Positions 45,923 through 54,952 of a stretch of DNA of 64,000 nt are shown piece after piece. Source of the stretch: Prosthecomicrobium sp. N25 (GTDB taxonomy: Bacteria > Pseudomonadota > Alphaproteobacteria > Rhizobiales > Ancalomicrobiaceae); contig NZ_JBBCAT010000001.1 in assembly GCF_037203705.1 (NCBI RefSeq), forward strand, positions 3,135,418 through 3,199,417, written 5' to 3'. The position numbers and the translations under genes are program-made. A model generated the notes under the pieces. That model was not told where the DNA came from, ran no database searches, and saw only the letters and a program-made list of their open reading frames with translations. The stretch's first letter is position 1. Each line of letters begins with the position of its first letter.

Positions 45923-46345
45923 TCAGCCGACGATCTCGCTGTCGGAGAAGAAGAAGTAGATCTCCTCGGCGGCGGTCTCCGGGGCGTCCGAGCCGTGCAC
46001 CGAATTCTCGCCGATCGACAGGGCGAACTCCTTGCGGATCGTGCCCTCCGCGGCGTTGGCCGGGTTGGTGGCGCCCATCACTTCGCGGTTCTTGGCGATG
46101 GCGTTCTCGCCCTCGAGCACCTGCACGACGACCGGCCCGGACGACATGAACTCGGTGAGTTCGCCGAAGAAGGGACGCTCCTTGTGCACGGCGTAGAACT
46201 GCTGGGCCTGACGCAGGCTCATCCAGATCCGCTTGGAGGCGACCACGCGCAGGCCCGCGGCCTCGAGCTTGGCGGTGATCGCGCCCGTCAGGTTGCGGCG
46301 GGTCGCGTCGGGCTTGATCATCGAGAAGGTGCGTTCGATCGCCAT
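45923..46345 (-). CDS. ndk: Nucleoside diphosphate kinase
   Basis: This 140-residue NDK transfers the gamma phosphate of ATP to other NDPs through a phospho-histidine. The signature is complete: active His117 in [13 protein letters not shown], with KPDATRR near residues 11-17 and [14 protein letters not shown]. The start at 46345 follows GCGAGGACG. It has its own terminator and stands alone. Confidence 0.97.
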   Translation of the reverse strand: MAIERTFSMIKPDATRRNLTGAITAKLEAAGLRVVASKRIWMSLRQAQQFYAVHKERPFFGELTEFMSSGPVVVQVLEGENAIAKNREVMGATNPANAAEGTIRKEFALSIGENSVHGSDAPETAAEEIYFFFSDSEIVG

Positions 46346-46442
46346 GGGTCGTCCTCGCGTGCGATGCGGAAAAGGTGGCGGGCTTATAGCGCGGCCCTCC
46401 GCCCGCGCCAAGCCCGAGCCGGCCCCCTGGCGGGGGCCGGCA

Positions 46443-46562
46443 GGGGCAGTAGGCAGTGGGCAGTAGGGAGTAGTGACTTGGGCGGCCCCCTCTGGGTAGG
46501 GCGGATCCCGTCGGCTCCCTATCCCCTGCTCACTGCCTACTGCCCGCTGCGTCCTACTGCCT
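46443..46562. repeat. Imperfect inverted repeat made of GGCAGTAGG-like heptads
   Basis: The left arm (46443-46475) is a run of GGCAGTAGG, CAGTGGG and CAGTAGGGAGTAGTGA. The right arm (46521-46562) is its imperfect inverse, built of CACTGCC, TACTGCC and CTACTGCC. About 45 bases lie between. The arms can form a long hairpin in DNA or RNA. Short GC-alternating iterons of this type occur as dispersed intergenic repeats in some alphaproteobacteria. No gene is included. Confidence 0.65.
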
Positions 46563-46639
46563 AATCGCGACTGCCGCCCAAAAACAAAGAGGGCGCGGTC
46601 TCCCGCACCCCCTGACACCATGCAACGGCCAGCGCCGTC

Positions 46640-47065
46640 TCAGTTCGTCGGCACCGTCTCGCTCGACTTTTCCGGCGGATTCGGGTGGCCCGGGTCCTCG
46701 GGCGTGTTGACGAGCGTCATCTCGGCCATGTCGCCCTCGCGCTCCCGCACCGTGAAGCTCGGGATCACGACGTTCTTGGCGACGACGGTGGTGTTGTTCA
46801 CCGGGTCGGAGCGGTAGACGAGGTTGCCGGACGGGTCGCGGAACTCAACCACCGCACCCTTCGGCCCGATCAGCTCCACATGGCTGACCACCGCCGCGGG
46901 ATCGATGTCGGAATAGCTGAGGATCGGCTTCGCCGCGGGCGCGACACGGTCGCCCCGGTACGCGGCGACGACCCCGACGGTCGCGCTTACCGACCCGAGG
47001 GCCACGACGCCCACGACGGCCCCGGCTACGAAGCCGGCAACCATCATCTTGTATTCGCTACGCAT
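46640..47065 (-). CDS. Hypothetical membrane-anchored protein
   Basis: The 141-residue product has one N-terminal glycine-rich helix (MVAGFVAGAVVGVVALGSVS) and a periplasmic domain with GPKGAVVEFRDPSGNLVYRSD, NNTTVVAKNVVIPSFTVRE and a Pro-rich tail. The beta-rich middle could be a small Ig-like or secretin-like fold, but no family was recognised. The region upstream (47066-47331) contains TTTCA...TGAAA and GAAAC...GTTTC inverted repeats near 47228-47265, possibly its control site. Confidence 0.6.
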   Translation of the reverse strand: MRSEYKMMVAGFVAGAVVGVVALGSVSATVGVVAAYRGDRVAPAAKPILSYSDIDPAAVVSHVELIGPKGAVVEFRDPSGNLVYRSDPVNNTTVVAKNVVIPSFTVREREGDMAEMTLVNTPEDPGHPNPPEKSSETVPTN

Positions 47066-47331
47066 TGGATGCCTCCCTCGGCATTACACCTGGGGGCGGA
47101 AAACTCGCTGCGTCCTGCCATCTATTTTTCAACGACGGACGCTCCTATTCGTCCGGCGCCGGCAGGCTCGCCTATCCGCTCACTCTAGTAAGGGAATATA
47201 GCGCAGGAGCGTTACATCCCGTTTGCCTGAAACGCTCAACTTGTTTCAAGGTTGCGTGAAATGTTTCGATCCGGTTAATTTTTCCGATCTCGATCCGTCA
47301 AATTACGAGGATGTGGCCCGCCTCGCCGCTC

Positions 47332-48063
47332 CTACTCCCGGTCCCCGTCCGGCACGAACATGTAGCCCGCCCCCCGGATCGTGCGGATCACCTTGGGATT
47401 GGCGGGATCCGGCTCGATTTTCTTGCGGATGCGGGTGACGCGCACGTCGATCGCCCGGTCGAAAGCGTCCGGGTCGCGGGCGTTGGCGAGGTCGAGCAGC
47501 CGCTCGCGCGACAGGACGCGGTTGGGGTTTTCCGCAAAGGCCTTGAGCAGGTTGAACTCGGACGCGGTGATCAGCACCTCCCCCTCCGCGCCGCCCCGCA
47601 GGTGCCGGGTCTCCATGTTCAGCCAGCGCGTGCCGAAGCGAACCTCCTGCGCCTTCTGCTGTGCCGGGGCCTCGCGGGCGGCCGCCTGCGCGGCCGCGCG
47701 CCTGAGCACGCTGCGGATGCGCGCCACCAGCTCGCGCAGCTCCGCCGGCTTGGCGATGTAGTCGTCGGCCCCGAGCTCGAGCCCGACGATCCGGTCGATC
47801 GGGCTCGCGGTCGCGGTCAGCATGATGATCGGGACCTGGACGGCCTTCTCCTTCAGCGACCGGATGATCGACAGCCCGTCCTCCTCCGGCATGTTGAGGT
47901 CGAGCACGATCAGGTCCGGCGTCTTCTTGGCGAGCGCCTCGCGCAGGGCCTGTCCGCCCGACAGCGGCGCCACCTCGAAGCCGTGCAGCTTCAGGTAGTC
48001 GGCGACGGTCTCGCGGGTGGCCTTGTCGTCGTCGACGATGGCGATCTGCGGAGCCTGCGTCAT
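47332..48063 (-). CDS. OmpR/PhoB-family response regulator
   Basis: This 243-residue regulator has a receiver domain with acidic pocket DDD (11-13), phospho-acceptor Asp55 in VLDLNMPE and Lys105 in DDYIAKPAEL. Its C-terminal winged helix contains LITASEFNLLKAFAENP and VIRTIRGAGYMFV. It would be phosphorylated by one or both kinases encoded upstream and then bind tandem DNA half-sites. The ATG overlaps the kinase stop by four bases, so expression is coupled. Confidence 0.94.
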   Translation of the reverse strand: MTQAPQIAIVDDDKATRETVADYLKLHGFEVAPLSGGQALREALAKKTPDLIVLDLNMPEEDGLSIIRSLKEKAVQVPIIMLTATASPIDRIVGLELGADDYIAKPAELRELVARIRSVLRRAAAQAAAREAPAQQKAQEVRFGTRWLNMETRHLRGGAEGEVLITASEFNLLKAFAENPNRVLSRERLLDLANARDPDAFDRAIDVRVTRIRKKIEPDPANPKVIRTIRGAGYMFVPDGDRE

Positions 48064-49826
48064 GCCTCGGGTCCCTTTTCGCCGCGCGCCCGGAGCGGCA
48101 GATGGATCGCGAACGTGGTGCCCTGCCCGGGTCCGGCGCTGTAGGCCTGGATCTTGCCCCCGTGGAGGGCGACGATGTGCTTGGCGATCGAGAGCCCCAG
48201 CCCGGTCGAGCCTTCGCCGCCGGTCGGCTTCGCCGACAGCCGCTGGAAACGTCCGAACAGCCGCCCGAGATCCTCCGGCGACAGCCCCGGCCCTCGGTCG
48301 ATGACCGACAGCCGGACCTCGTCCCCGCCCGCCTCGAGCCGGACCAGGACCGGCCCACCGATCGGCCCGTACTTGATGGCATTGGAGATCAGGTTCTCGA
48401 GGGCCTCGCGCAGGCGGTCCGGATCGGCCTCGACCCGCACCGGCGACGCCGCCTCGACCGTCAGCGTCTGCTGCTTGCGCTGCGCCATCGGCCGGTAGTC
48501 CTCGACGACGTCCTCGACGAGCGCCACCAAGTCGACCGTGTCCGGCCGGAGCCGCACGTCGAGCTGGTCGTTCATCGCGTCCTTGAGGAGCTGCTCGATC
48601 ATGCGCGTCATCGACTGCGCCGGCTCGACGATGCGGGTCAGCTGGTTGCGGATCATGTCGGCGGGCACCGGGTCCCGGTCGATCAGCTCCGCGATGATCT
48701 CGGCCCGGCCGAGGATGACGCTGATAGGGTTCTTCAGGTCGTGTGCCACCATGCCCAGGATGTCGCTCTTGAAGCTGTTCGCGCGCTTCAGGATCTCGCG
48801 CTGCAAGGCCAGCCGCTCGTTGGCCGCGGTGAGGTCGCGCGTCCGTTCGGCCACGCGCCGCTCCAGCGTGCGGTTCGCCTCGGCGATCTGCTCGTAGAGG
48901 ATCACGTTGTCGAACGCGATGGCGAGCTTGCCGCAGAAGACTTCGACGAGCGCACGGTCGGTGTCGGACAGGTCCTTCTCCGCCTCCAGGACCGCCACCA
49001 CCTCGCGCCCGCTCCCGGTCCTCAGGTAGAGGACGGAGCGCCGGTCGAGGAACTGGTGCCGACCGACCTGGAACGCCTGGTCGACGACGCTCTTGAGGTC
49101 GGCGGAGAGCGGCTTCGGATCGACGACCAGGTCGCGGTAGACGCCCGAGCCGGCAATCACCGCATAGCCATCCCCACGTGCCCCCTGGCCCTGGCTGTCG
49201 CGCAGCACCAGGATGCCGGCGCAGTCCACCTTCAGGAGCGAGCCGATCTGGGTCAGCACCCCTTCGGCGAGCTGCTGCATCGAGGTGTGGTTGAAGAGCC
49301 GCGCGGCCGCGTCGATGATGATCTCCAGGCCGCGCCGCGTCTCCTCCATGCGCTGGAGCTGCTGGTAGGACCGGAGCGCGGCGGTCAGGGCCGTGAACAG
49401 CTTGTCGGCCGTGAGCTCGGTCTTCGCCTTGTAGTCGTTGATATCGTAATCGACGATGACCCGCCGCTCCGGCGCCTGCCCCGGCTGGCCGGTGCGCAGG
49501 ATGATCCGCACCATGTCGTTCTTGAGGGTGTTGCGGATGAAGTCCACGAGGTCGAGCCCGGCGCTGTCGGTCTCCATGACCACGTCGAGCAGGATCACGG
49601 CGAGGTCGGGATGCTGGAGCACCAGCCGCCGCCCCTCCTCCGCCGAATGCGCCGAGATGATCTCGATGCCCTGCCCGTTCAGCGAGTAGTCGTAGAGCGC
49701 GAAGCGGGTGCCGTCGTGCACGGCGGGTTCGTCGTCGATGATCGCCACCTTCCAGGCGCGCTCGACGGGGCTGACGGGCGGTTCCTCGCCGTCGTCGAGG
49801 AAGACGACGAGCTCGTCACTGGACAT
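48060..49826 (-). CDS. Sensor kinase with N-terminal receiver and DUF3369-like region
   Basis: This 588-residue soluble protein has a receiver-like domain at 27-150 (AIIDDEP; Asp81 in VILLDVVME), a DUF3369/GAF-like middle (about 165-310), a coiled coil (ERRVAERTRDLTAANERLAL), then HisKA with phospho-His362 in GMVAHDLKNPISV and HATPase motifs NLISNAIKYGP, DRGPGLSPED and GLGLSI. It can both receive phosphate, probably from the membrane kinase, and donate it to the OmpR-type regulator. It overlaps both neighbours (4 and 11 bases). It lacks membrane helices, so it acts in the cytoplasm as a relay. Confidence 0.9.
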   Translation of the reverse strand: MSSDELVVFLDDGEEPPVSPVERAWKVAIIDDEPAVHDGTRFALYDYSLNGQGIEIISAHSAEEGRRLVLQHPDLAVILLDVVMETDSAGLDLVDFIRNTLKNDMVRIILRTGQPGQAPERRVIVDYDINDYKAKTELTADKLFTALTAALRSYQQLQRMEETRRGLEIIIDAAARLFNHTSMQQLAEGVLTQIGSLLKVDCAGILVLRDSQGQGARGDGYAVIAGSGVYRDLVVDPKPLSADLKSVVDQAFQVGRHQFLDRRSVLYLRTGSGREVVAVLEAEKDLSDTDRALVEVFCGKLAIAFDNVILYEQIAEANRTLERRVAERTRDLTAANERLALQREILKRANSFKSDILGMVAHDLKNPISVILGRAEIIAELIDRDPVPADMIRNQLTRIVEPAQSMTRMIEQLLKDAMNDQLDVRLRPDTVDLVALVEDVVEDYRPMAQRKQQTLTVEAASPVRVEADPDRLREALENLISNAIKYGPIGGPVLVRLEAGGDEVRLSVIDRGPGLSPEDLGRLFGRFQRLSAKPTGGEGSTGLGLSIAKHIVALHGGKIQAYSAGPGQGTTFAIHLPLRARGEKGPEA

Positions 49827-52281
49827 GCGCGTTCACCATCTCCTTGCGGGACGCGGCCGCGATCGGGTCCACGGCCTCGATGTCGTCGTTGTCCATCGGC
49901 GTCACCACCGGCATCACGATCCGGAACGTTGTTCCCTTGCCCCCCGCGGATTCGAGCGTGATGCGCCCGCCGAAGCGGTGGTGCACGATATTGTAGACGA
50001 TGTGCAGACCCAAGCCCGTTCCCCCCCTGCCTCGCTTGGTCGTGAAGAAGGGCTCGAAGGCCCGCCGCTGCGCCTCCTCGGTCATGCCCATGCCGTTGTC
50101 CGCGAAGGTCACCTCGACGCTGTCCTCCCCGATCCTGCGGGCGGCGATGCGGATCTCGCCCTCCTCGCCCTCCGGGAAGGCATGCGCCAGGGTGTTCATG
50201 AAGAGATTGGTGATCACCTGCCCGTAGGGGCCCGGATAGCTGTCCATCTTGATGCCCTCCGGCAGGTCGACGGTCAGCGTATGCCGGTACTTGCGCAGCG
50301 TCGGCTTCAGGCTCGCCAGGATCTGCTCGGTGGATTCCTTGAGGTCGAAGAAGCGTCGGTCCGCGTGCGTCCGGTCGACGGCCACCTGCTTGAAGGACTG
50401 CACCAGCTCGCCAGCCCGGCTGAGGTTGGAGACGAGCTGGCCGGCCGCCTCGCGCACGCCGCCGACGAACTCCATCAGCCGCGACTTGCGCAGCGCCCCC
50501 GTCTCGAGCTCCGCCTCGAAGGCCTCGCTGCGCCGGTCGAGCGTCGAGGCGACCGTCAGGCTGATGCCGACCGGATTGTTGACCTCGTGCGCCACGCCCG
50601 CCACCAGACCGCCGATCGCCGCGAGCTTCTCGGCCTCCACCAGGTTCTCCTGCGCCTCCCGCAGTTCGGCGAGCGCGGTCTCCGCCGCCTCCTTGGCGGC
50701 GCGCAACTCGTCTTCCGCGCGCCGGCGGTCGGTCACGTCGTAGTGCCAGAAGATGTGCGCCGGCCGCCCGTCGAACTCGATCGGCCGGACCTCCATCAGG
50801 CACCACCAGGCCTGCCCGCCCGTGCGGCGCATGCGCACCTCCCAGCCGGAAACGAGCCCGTGGCGCTTGACGGCGTCGGAGAGGCGCACCGCGTCGGCCG
50901 CGTTGGCGAAGCTCTCGTGGAACAGCCGGCGCACGTCCGCGCGGTCGTCCCCGAGCCCGAACAGGGCCTCGTACTTGCGGTTCGCGTAGAGCCGGTGGCC
51001 GCCTTCCGCCGACACGATCGAGATGCCGATCGGGCTCGTCTCCAGGATGCCGCGCCAGCGCCGCTCCTGCGCCTCCCGTTCCAGCTCCACGTGGCGCTTG
51101 GCGATGACGTTCTCCCGGAAGACCTCGACGGCCCGCGCCATGGCGCCGATCTCGTCGCGCGCCGCGAGCCCCCGGATGATTCGCTCGTAGTCTCCCTCCA
51201 CGATCGCCCGCATGGTGCTGCCGAGTTCCTGCAGCGGCTGCAGGATGGAGCGCGCCACCGCCCAGCTGGCCAGCAGGCTGACCGCGAGGAAGGCGAGCCC
51301 GACCAGGAAGTAGCGCTGCGTGACCGTCACGAGCGCGTTGTCGAACTGGGCCTGGGCGGCGCTCTCCCGGCCGCGGATGCGGATCGACAGCCGGTCGATG
51401 GTCGCCGCCATGGCGGCCTGGTTGCCGTCGATCGCCGCGACCAGGAAGCGGGATTGCTGGTCGAAGCTCGCCGCGAGCTTCTCCAGGCTGACCCTGAGGG
51501 CGGCCGCCCGCGGCACCAGGCGCGCGAGGGCCTGCCGCTGCAGCGGCGCCTCCGACAGGTCGACCATGACCGGGATGGTCCGCTCGATGGTGGCGAGGTG
51601 CTCCCGGGCGCTCTTGAGGGACTCGGGATTGCGCGAGAGATAGTAGGCGTTCGCGTCGACCAGGGTCTGCGAGAAGGACTCGCGCGACTTGCCGAGCGCC
51701 GGCCAGATCAGCGACTTGTTGTTGTCCGTCGCGGAATCGATGATGGCGTAGAGCCCCGCCATGTCGGTCGCCGCCTTGAGGAACTCCGTCTCGTAGACGG
51801 AGCGGATGCGCACGTTGACGTCCCTGAGGGCGTCGAAGCCGACCAGGAATCGCGTGGTGATCTCCGCCACCGCGTTGAGCTCGGCCGCGATGTCGCTCTC
51901 CGCCACCCGCGCCCCGCGCAGCCGCGACAGGAGCTCGTCCTGCCGCCGGACGATCTCGGCCAGCACGTCCGGCGTCGGCCGGTTGAAGTATCGGTGGATG
52001 AGCGACTGCAGCCGTCCCGCCTCAGTGTCGACCTCCACCAGCAGGCGTTCGTAGCCGCGGATGCGGTTGAGTTCGTTCCAGGACGAGGTGATGTCGATCG
52101 AGCCGCGCCAGATGAGCAGGCCGAAGACCAGGATGCCGATCGCGTTGATGGCGACGATGAGGAAGATGCGCCAGCCGATCGGCAGCCGGCGGAGGAGGCG
52201 CGCCCAGGCGGACTCCCGCCCGGCCGGTCCGACGGATCCGGCCGGGAGCCCGGCGCTCGGTGCGGCTGCCTCGGATGCCAT
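49816..52281 (-). CDS. Membrane histidine kinase with large periplasmic domain, HAMP and PAS
   Basis: This 821-residue sensor has a first helix at 36-58, a long helical periplasmic domain to about 322, a second helix at 324-346, HAMP (347-400), PAS (405-520), a coiled coil, phospho-acceptor His565 in GGLVAGVAHEVNNPVG and an HATPase with ADNGMGMTEE, FEPFFTTK and GTGLGLHIV. The HEVNNP form of the H-box marks the NtrB/DctB-like group. The gene follows a TRAP-type receptor by 10 bp, so the periplasmic domain probably reads that receptor's ligand state. Confidence 0.92.
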   Translation of the reverse strand: MASEAAAPSAGLPAGSVGPAGRESAWARLLRRLPIGWRIFLIVAINAIGILVFGLLIWRGSIDITSSWNELNRIRGYERLLVEVDTEAGRLQSLIHRYFNRPTPDVLAEIVRRQDELLSRLRGARVAESDIAAELNAVAEITTRFLVGFDALRDVNVRIRSVYETEFLKAATDMAGLYAIIDSATDNNKSLIWPALGKSRESFSQTLVDANAYYLSRNPESLKSAREHLATIERTIPVMVDLSEAPLQRQALARLVPRAAALRVSLEKLAASFDQQSRFLVAAIDGNQAAMAATIDRLSIRIRGRESAAQAQFDNALVTVTQRYFLVGLAFLAVSLLASWAVARSILQPLQELGSTMRAIVEGDYERIIRGLAARDEIGAMARAVEVFRENVIAKRHVELEREAQERRWRGILETSPIGISIVSAEGGHRLYANRKYEALFGLGDDRADVRRLFHESFANAADAVRLSDAVKRHGLVSGWEVRMRRTGGQAWWCLMEVRPIEFDGRPAHIFWHYDVTDRRRAEDELRAAKEAAETALAELREAQENLVEAEKLAAIGGLVAGVAHEVNNPVGISLTVASTLDRRSEAFEAELETGALRKSRLMEFVGGVREAAGQLVSNLSRAGELVQSFKQVAVDRTHADRRFFDLKESTEQILASLKPTLRKYRHTLTVDLPEGIKMDSYPGPYGQVITNLFMNTLAHAFPEGEEGEIRIAARRIGEDSVEVTFADNGMGMTEEAQRRAFEPFFTTKRGRGGTGLGLHIVYNIVHHRFGGRITLESAGGKGTTFRIVMPVVTPMDNDDIEAVDPIAAASRKEMVNAHVQ

Positions 52282-52291
52282 CGGGCGACGG

Positions 52292-53266
52292 TCACTCCAG
52301 CTTTCGGATGCGCTCGATCAGGGCCTGCATGCGCGGATCCGTGACGAAACGGTCGTACACCGGCTGCATCGCCGCCGCGAAGGCTTTCTTGTCGACATCG
52401 GTGACGATCACGGCCCCCGCCTCCTTCGCCGCCTTCTGCGACCGCTCCTCCCACTCCGACCACTGCGCCCGCATGAAGCGGCTCGACTCCCGCGCCGCCG
52501 CCTTGAAGATCGCACGGTCCGTCTCGTCGAGCGATTGCCAGGCCCGCGCCGACATGACCAGCACCTCCGGGGTCATGACGTGCTCGGTCAGCGAATAGAA
52601 CCGGGCATGCCGCATGTGGTCGGTGGTCACGTAGGACGGCCAGTTGTTCTCCGCGCCGTCGACGATCCCGGTGGCGAGGCCGGTCAGCACCTGCCCGTAG
52701 GGCAGCGGCACGGCGTCGGCCCCGAGGGCGCTGATCATCGCCACCATCTGGTCGGACTGCTGCACGCGGATGCGCAGGCCCTTGAGGTCCGCGGGCGTGC
52801 GCAGGGGCCGGACGGCGTTGTAGATCGAGCGGGCGCCGGAGTCGTAGAAGGCGAGGCCGACGAAGCCGTAGGGCTCGAAGCCCGCCAGGATCTCCTCCCC
52901 GATCGGCCCGTCGATGACCCGGTGCATGTGCTCGACGGACCGGAAGAGATAGGGCAGCGCCAGCAGGCCCGCCTCGGGCACCAGGCCCGTGAAGGGCGCC
53001 GCGCTCGACCGGTTGAGGTCGATCGCCCCGACCCGCGTCTGCTCGATCGTCTCCTTCTCCTCGCCCAGCTGCCGAGAGTGGAAGACCTTGATCGAGTGCC
53101 GGCCGCCGCTCTTCTCCTGCACGATCCAGTCCATGACCAGCAGGGCCTGGACGGTCGGATAGTCGAAGGCCTGCGTGTCGGCGGCCCGGAACTCCCGCCC
53201 GGCAGCAGGGACGACGATCCCCGCGAGCACGGCCAGAGCCAGCATCGCGACCCGTAGAAAGCCCAT
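52292..53266 (-). CDS. TRAP-type solute receptor linked to a two-component system
   Basis: This 324-residue DctP-family receptor has a Sec signal peptide (MGFLRVAMLALAVLAGIVVPAAG) and a typical core: FHSRQLGEEKETIEQTRVGA, LKGLRIRVQQSDQMVAMISA with the conserved carboxylate-binding Arg, and GIVDGAENNWPSYVT. No TRAP permease genes are nearby. It instead leads the operon containing a membrane kinase, a receiver-kinase and a response regulator. It is therefore more likely a sensing component than part of an importer. The ligand is probably a C4-type dicarboxylate or related acid, which is inference. Confidence 0.9.
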   Translation of the reverse strand: MGFLRVAMLALAVLAGIVVPAAGREFRAADTQAFDYPTVQALLVMDWIVQEKSGGRHSIKVFHSRQLGEEKETIEQTRVGAIDLNRSSAAPFTGLVPEAGLLALPYLFRSVEHMHRVIDGPIGEEILAGFEPYGFVGLAFYDSGARSIYNAVRPLRTPADLKGLRIRVQQSDQMVAMISALGADAVPLPYGQVLTGLATGIVDGAENNWPSYVTTDHMRHARFYSLTEHVMTPEVLVMSARAWQSLDETDRAIFKAAARESSRFMRAQWSEWEERSQKAAKEAGAVIVTDVDKKAFAAAMQPVYDRFVTDPRMQALIERIRKLE

Positions 53267-53540
53267 GTCCCCGCCTCCCGTTCCCGGCCCCGGACCATGC
53301 CCGGCGAGTGAACGACGACCGCGTCCGGCCCGTCAAGGGAAGCAAGCCGCAGCCTGGACCGCGACTCCGGCCGCTCGACTGCCCGAACCTCTCCCCCGCA
53401 TCCCCGGACAAGACGCGCGGGCGCCGCGGATGCGGGTCCGGCGCCCGCGGCAGCCGGCGGCTCGGCTGTTCAGGATTCCGAACACGATGCCGGCTGGCAT
53501 CGGCCGCCCCTGAACGAGTGTTCAATTCCCGTCACGGCAC

Positions 53541-53557
53541 ATTGTGCATTGCACAAT
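53541..53557. promoter_or_regulatory. Operator-like palindrome ATTGTGC-ATT-GCACAAT
   Basis: A perfect 7-bp inverted repeat with a 3-base centre lies in the 413-bp divergent region (53267-53679) between the TRAP-type receptor operon and the sulfurtransferase gene, 123 bp before the latter. It stands out against GC-rich flanks. The rest of this region shows no gene. Which of the two divergent units it serves is unknown. Confidence 0.5.
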
Positions 53558-53679
53558 TCCACCCCGGCCGGGTCCCGGGACGGCATCCGTCGCCGGCTCG
53601 CCTCGACATCCGGCGTGGCTGGGGCTATGTGCGGGGGGCGAGGCCCGGGCCGCCGCCGCGCACCCTGGGGAGGGACATG

Positions 53680-54537
53680 ATGATCGAAGCCGACCGTTCC
53701 CGCTGGTTCGTCACCACCGAGTGGCTCGCGGCGCATCTCGACGCCCCGGACGTGGTCGTCGTCGACGCCTCCTGGTACCTGCCCACGATGAACCGGGACG
53801 GCGCGGCGGAGTATGCCGCAGCCCACATCCCCGGCGCGGTGCATTTCGACCTCGACAAGGTCAAGGACGAGACGAACCCCCTGCCCCACATGCTGCCGTC
53901 GCCCGAGGCCTTCGCGTCGGCGGTCCGCAAGCTCGGCATCGGGGACGGCATGCGCATTGTCGTCTACGACGGCATCGGCCTCTTCTCGGCGCCGCGCGTC
54001 TGGTGGACCTTCCGGGTCTTCGGCGCGCGCGACGTCTGCATCCTGGAAGGCGGCTTCCCGAAATGGCGCGCGGAGGGCCGCCCGGTCTCCGACGAGGCGG
54101 TCGTCCGCCAGCCGCGCCACTTCACCGCGCGCATGGACCACGGCATGGTCCGCGACGTCGAGGACGTGAAGCGCGCCCTCGCCTCCGGCTCCGCCCAGGT
54201 GGTGGACGCGCGGCCGGCCGATCGCTTCCGCGGCGAGGCCCCCGAACCCCGGCCGGGCCTCTCCTCGGGCCACATGCCCGGCGCCCTCAACGTCCCCTTC
54301 GCGGCGATCGTCGCGGACGGCAAGCTGCGCAGCCCCGAAAGCCTGGCCGAGACCTTCGCGGCCGCCGGCGTCGACCCGGCGAGGCCGGTGATCACGACCT
54401 GCGGGTCGGGCGTGTCGGCGGCGATCCTCTGGCTCGCGCTCGAGTCCATGGGCCACAACCGGCTCGGCCTCTACGACGGCTCCTGGACCGAGTGGGCGAG
54501 CCGGGACGACACCGAGATCGTCTCCGGCCCGGCCTGA
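53680..54537 (+). CDS. sseA: Thiosulfate/3-mercaptopyruvate sulfurtransferase
   Basis: This 285-residue protein has two rhodanese domains. The N-terminal domain (about 10-135) contains DASWYLPTM and GAVHFDLDKVKDETNPLPHM. The C-terminal active domain has Cys241 in the loop CGSGVSA, the 3-mercaptopyruvate sulfurtransferase type (CGSGVTA) rather than thiosulfate rhodanese (CRKGVT). It transfers sulfur to thiols or cyanide in the cytoplasm. Two adjacent ATG codons exist (53677 and 53680); 53680 has the better distance to GGGGAGGG. Confidence 0.93.
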   Translation: MIEADRSRWFVTTEWLAAHLDAPDVVVVDASWYLPTMNRDGAAEYAAAHIPGAVHFDLDKVKDETNPLPHMLPSPEAFASAVRKLGIGDGMRIVVYDGIGLFSAPRVWWTFRVFGARDVCILEGGFPKWRAEGRPVSDEAVVRQPRHFTARMDHGMVRDVEDVKRALASGSAQVVDARPADRFRGEAPEPRPGLSSGHMPGALNVPFAAIVADGKLRSPESLAETFAAAGVDPARPVITTCGSGVSAAILWLALESMGHNRLGLYDGSWTEWASRDDTEIVSGPA

Positions 54538-54550
54538 CCCGGCGCCCGCG

Positions 54551-54841
54551 TCAGCGATGGAGCGCCGCGCGCACCATCTCGCCGCTCGCCGGCTCGTAGG
54601 TGAGTTCGACGGGGAAGCCGCTGTCGTTGACAGCGACGATCACGGTGCAGCGGTGCTCGCGCTCGGTCTCGAGCACGCGGTAGCCCATGGATTCCAGCTT
54701 CGCCTGCAGCGTTCCCGTGGACACCGCGGCGGTGCCGGCGGCGGGCGCGGGGCAGCGCGGGCCGTCCGCCCGGGCCGGCAGGACGAAGGCGCCGAGGGCG
54801 AGGCCGGCGGCGAGGAGGGCGGTCAGGGTGCGGGTCGTCAT
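54551..54841 (-). CDS. Small secreted PepSY-like protein
   Basis: The 96-residue product has a signal peptide (MTTRTLTALLAAGLALGAFV, cleavage near ARA-DG). Its single domain resembles PepSY: LQAKLESMGYRVLETEREHR, a strand with CTVIVAVND, and PVELTYEPASGEMV. Two cysteines could pair. PepSY proteins often inhibit peptidases or bind metals. It converges on sseA with 13 bases between stops. Confidence 0.75.
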   Translation of the reverse strand: MTTRTLTALLAAGLALGAFVLPARADGPRCPAPAAGTAAVSTGTLQAKLESMGYRVLETEREHRCTVIVAVNDSGFPVELTYEPASGEMVRAALHR

Positions 54842-54952
54842 GGCATGTCTCCTGCTTGGGCGTTGTCGATGCGGAGCATGATGACCCAGGCGGGCTGAAG
54901 CGCCGCTGGCACTCGATGTCAGTCTTCTGTCATGGAAGTCGAGGCGCCGCCC

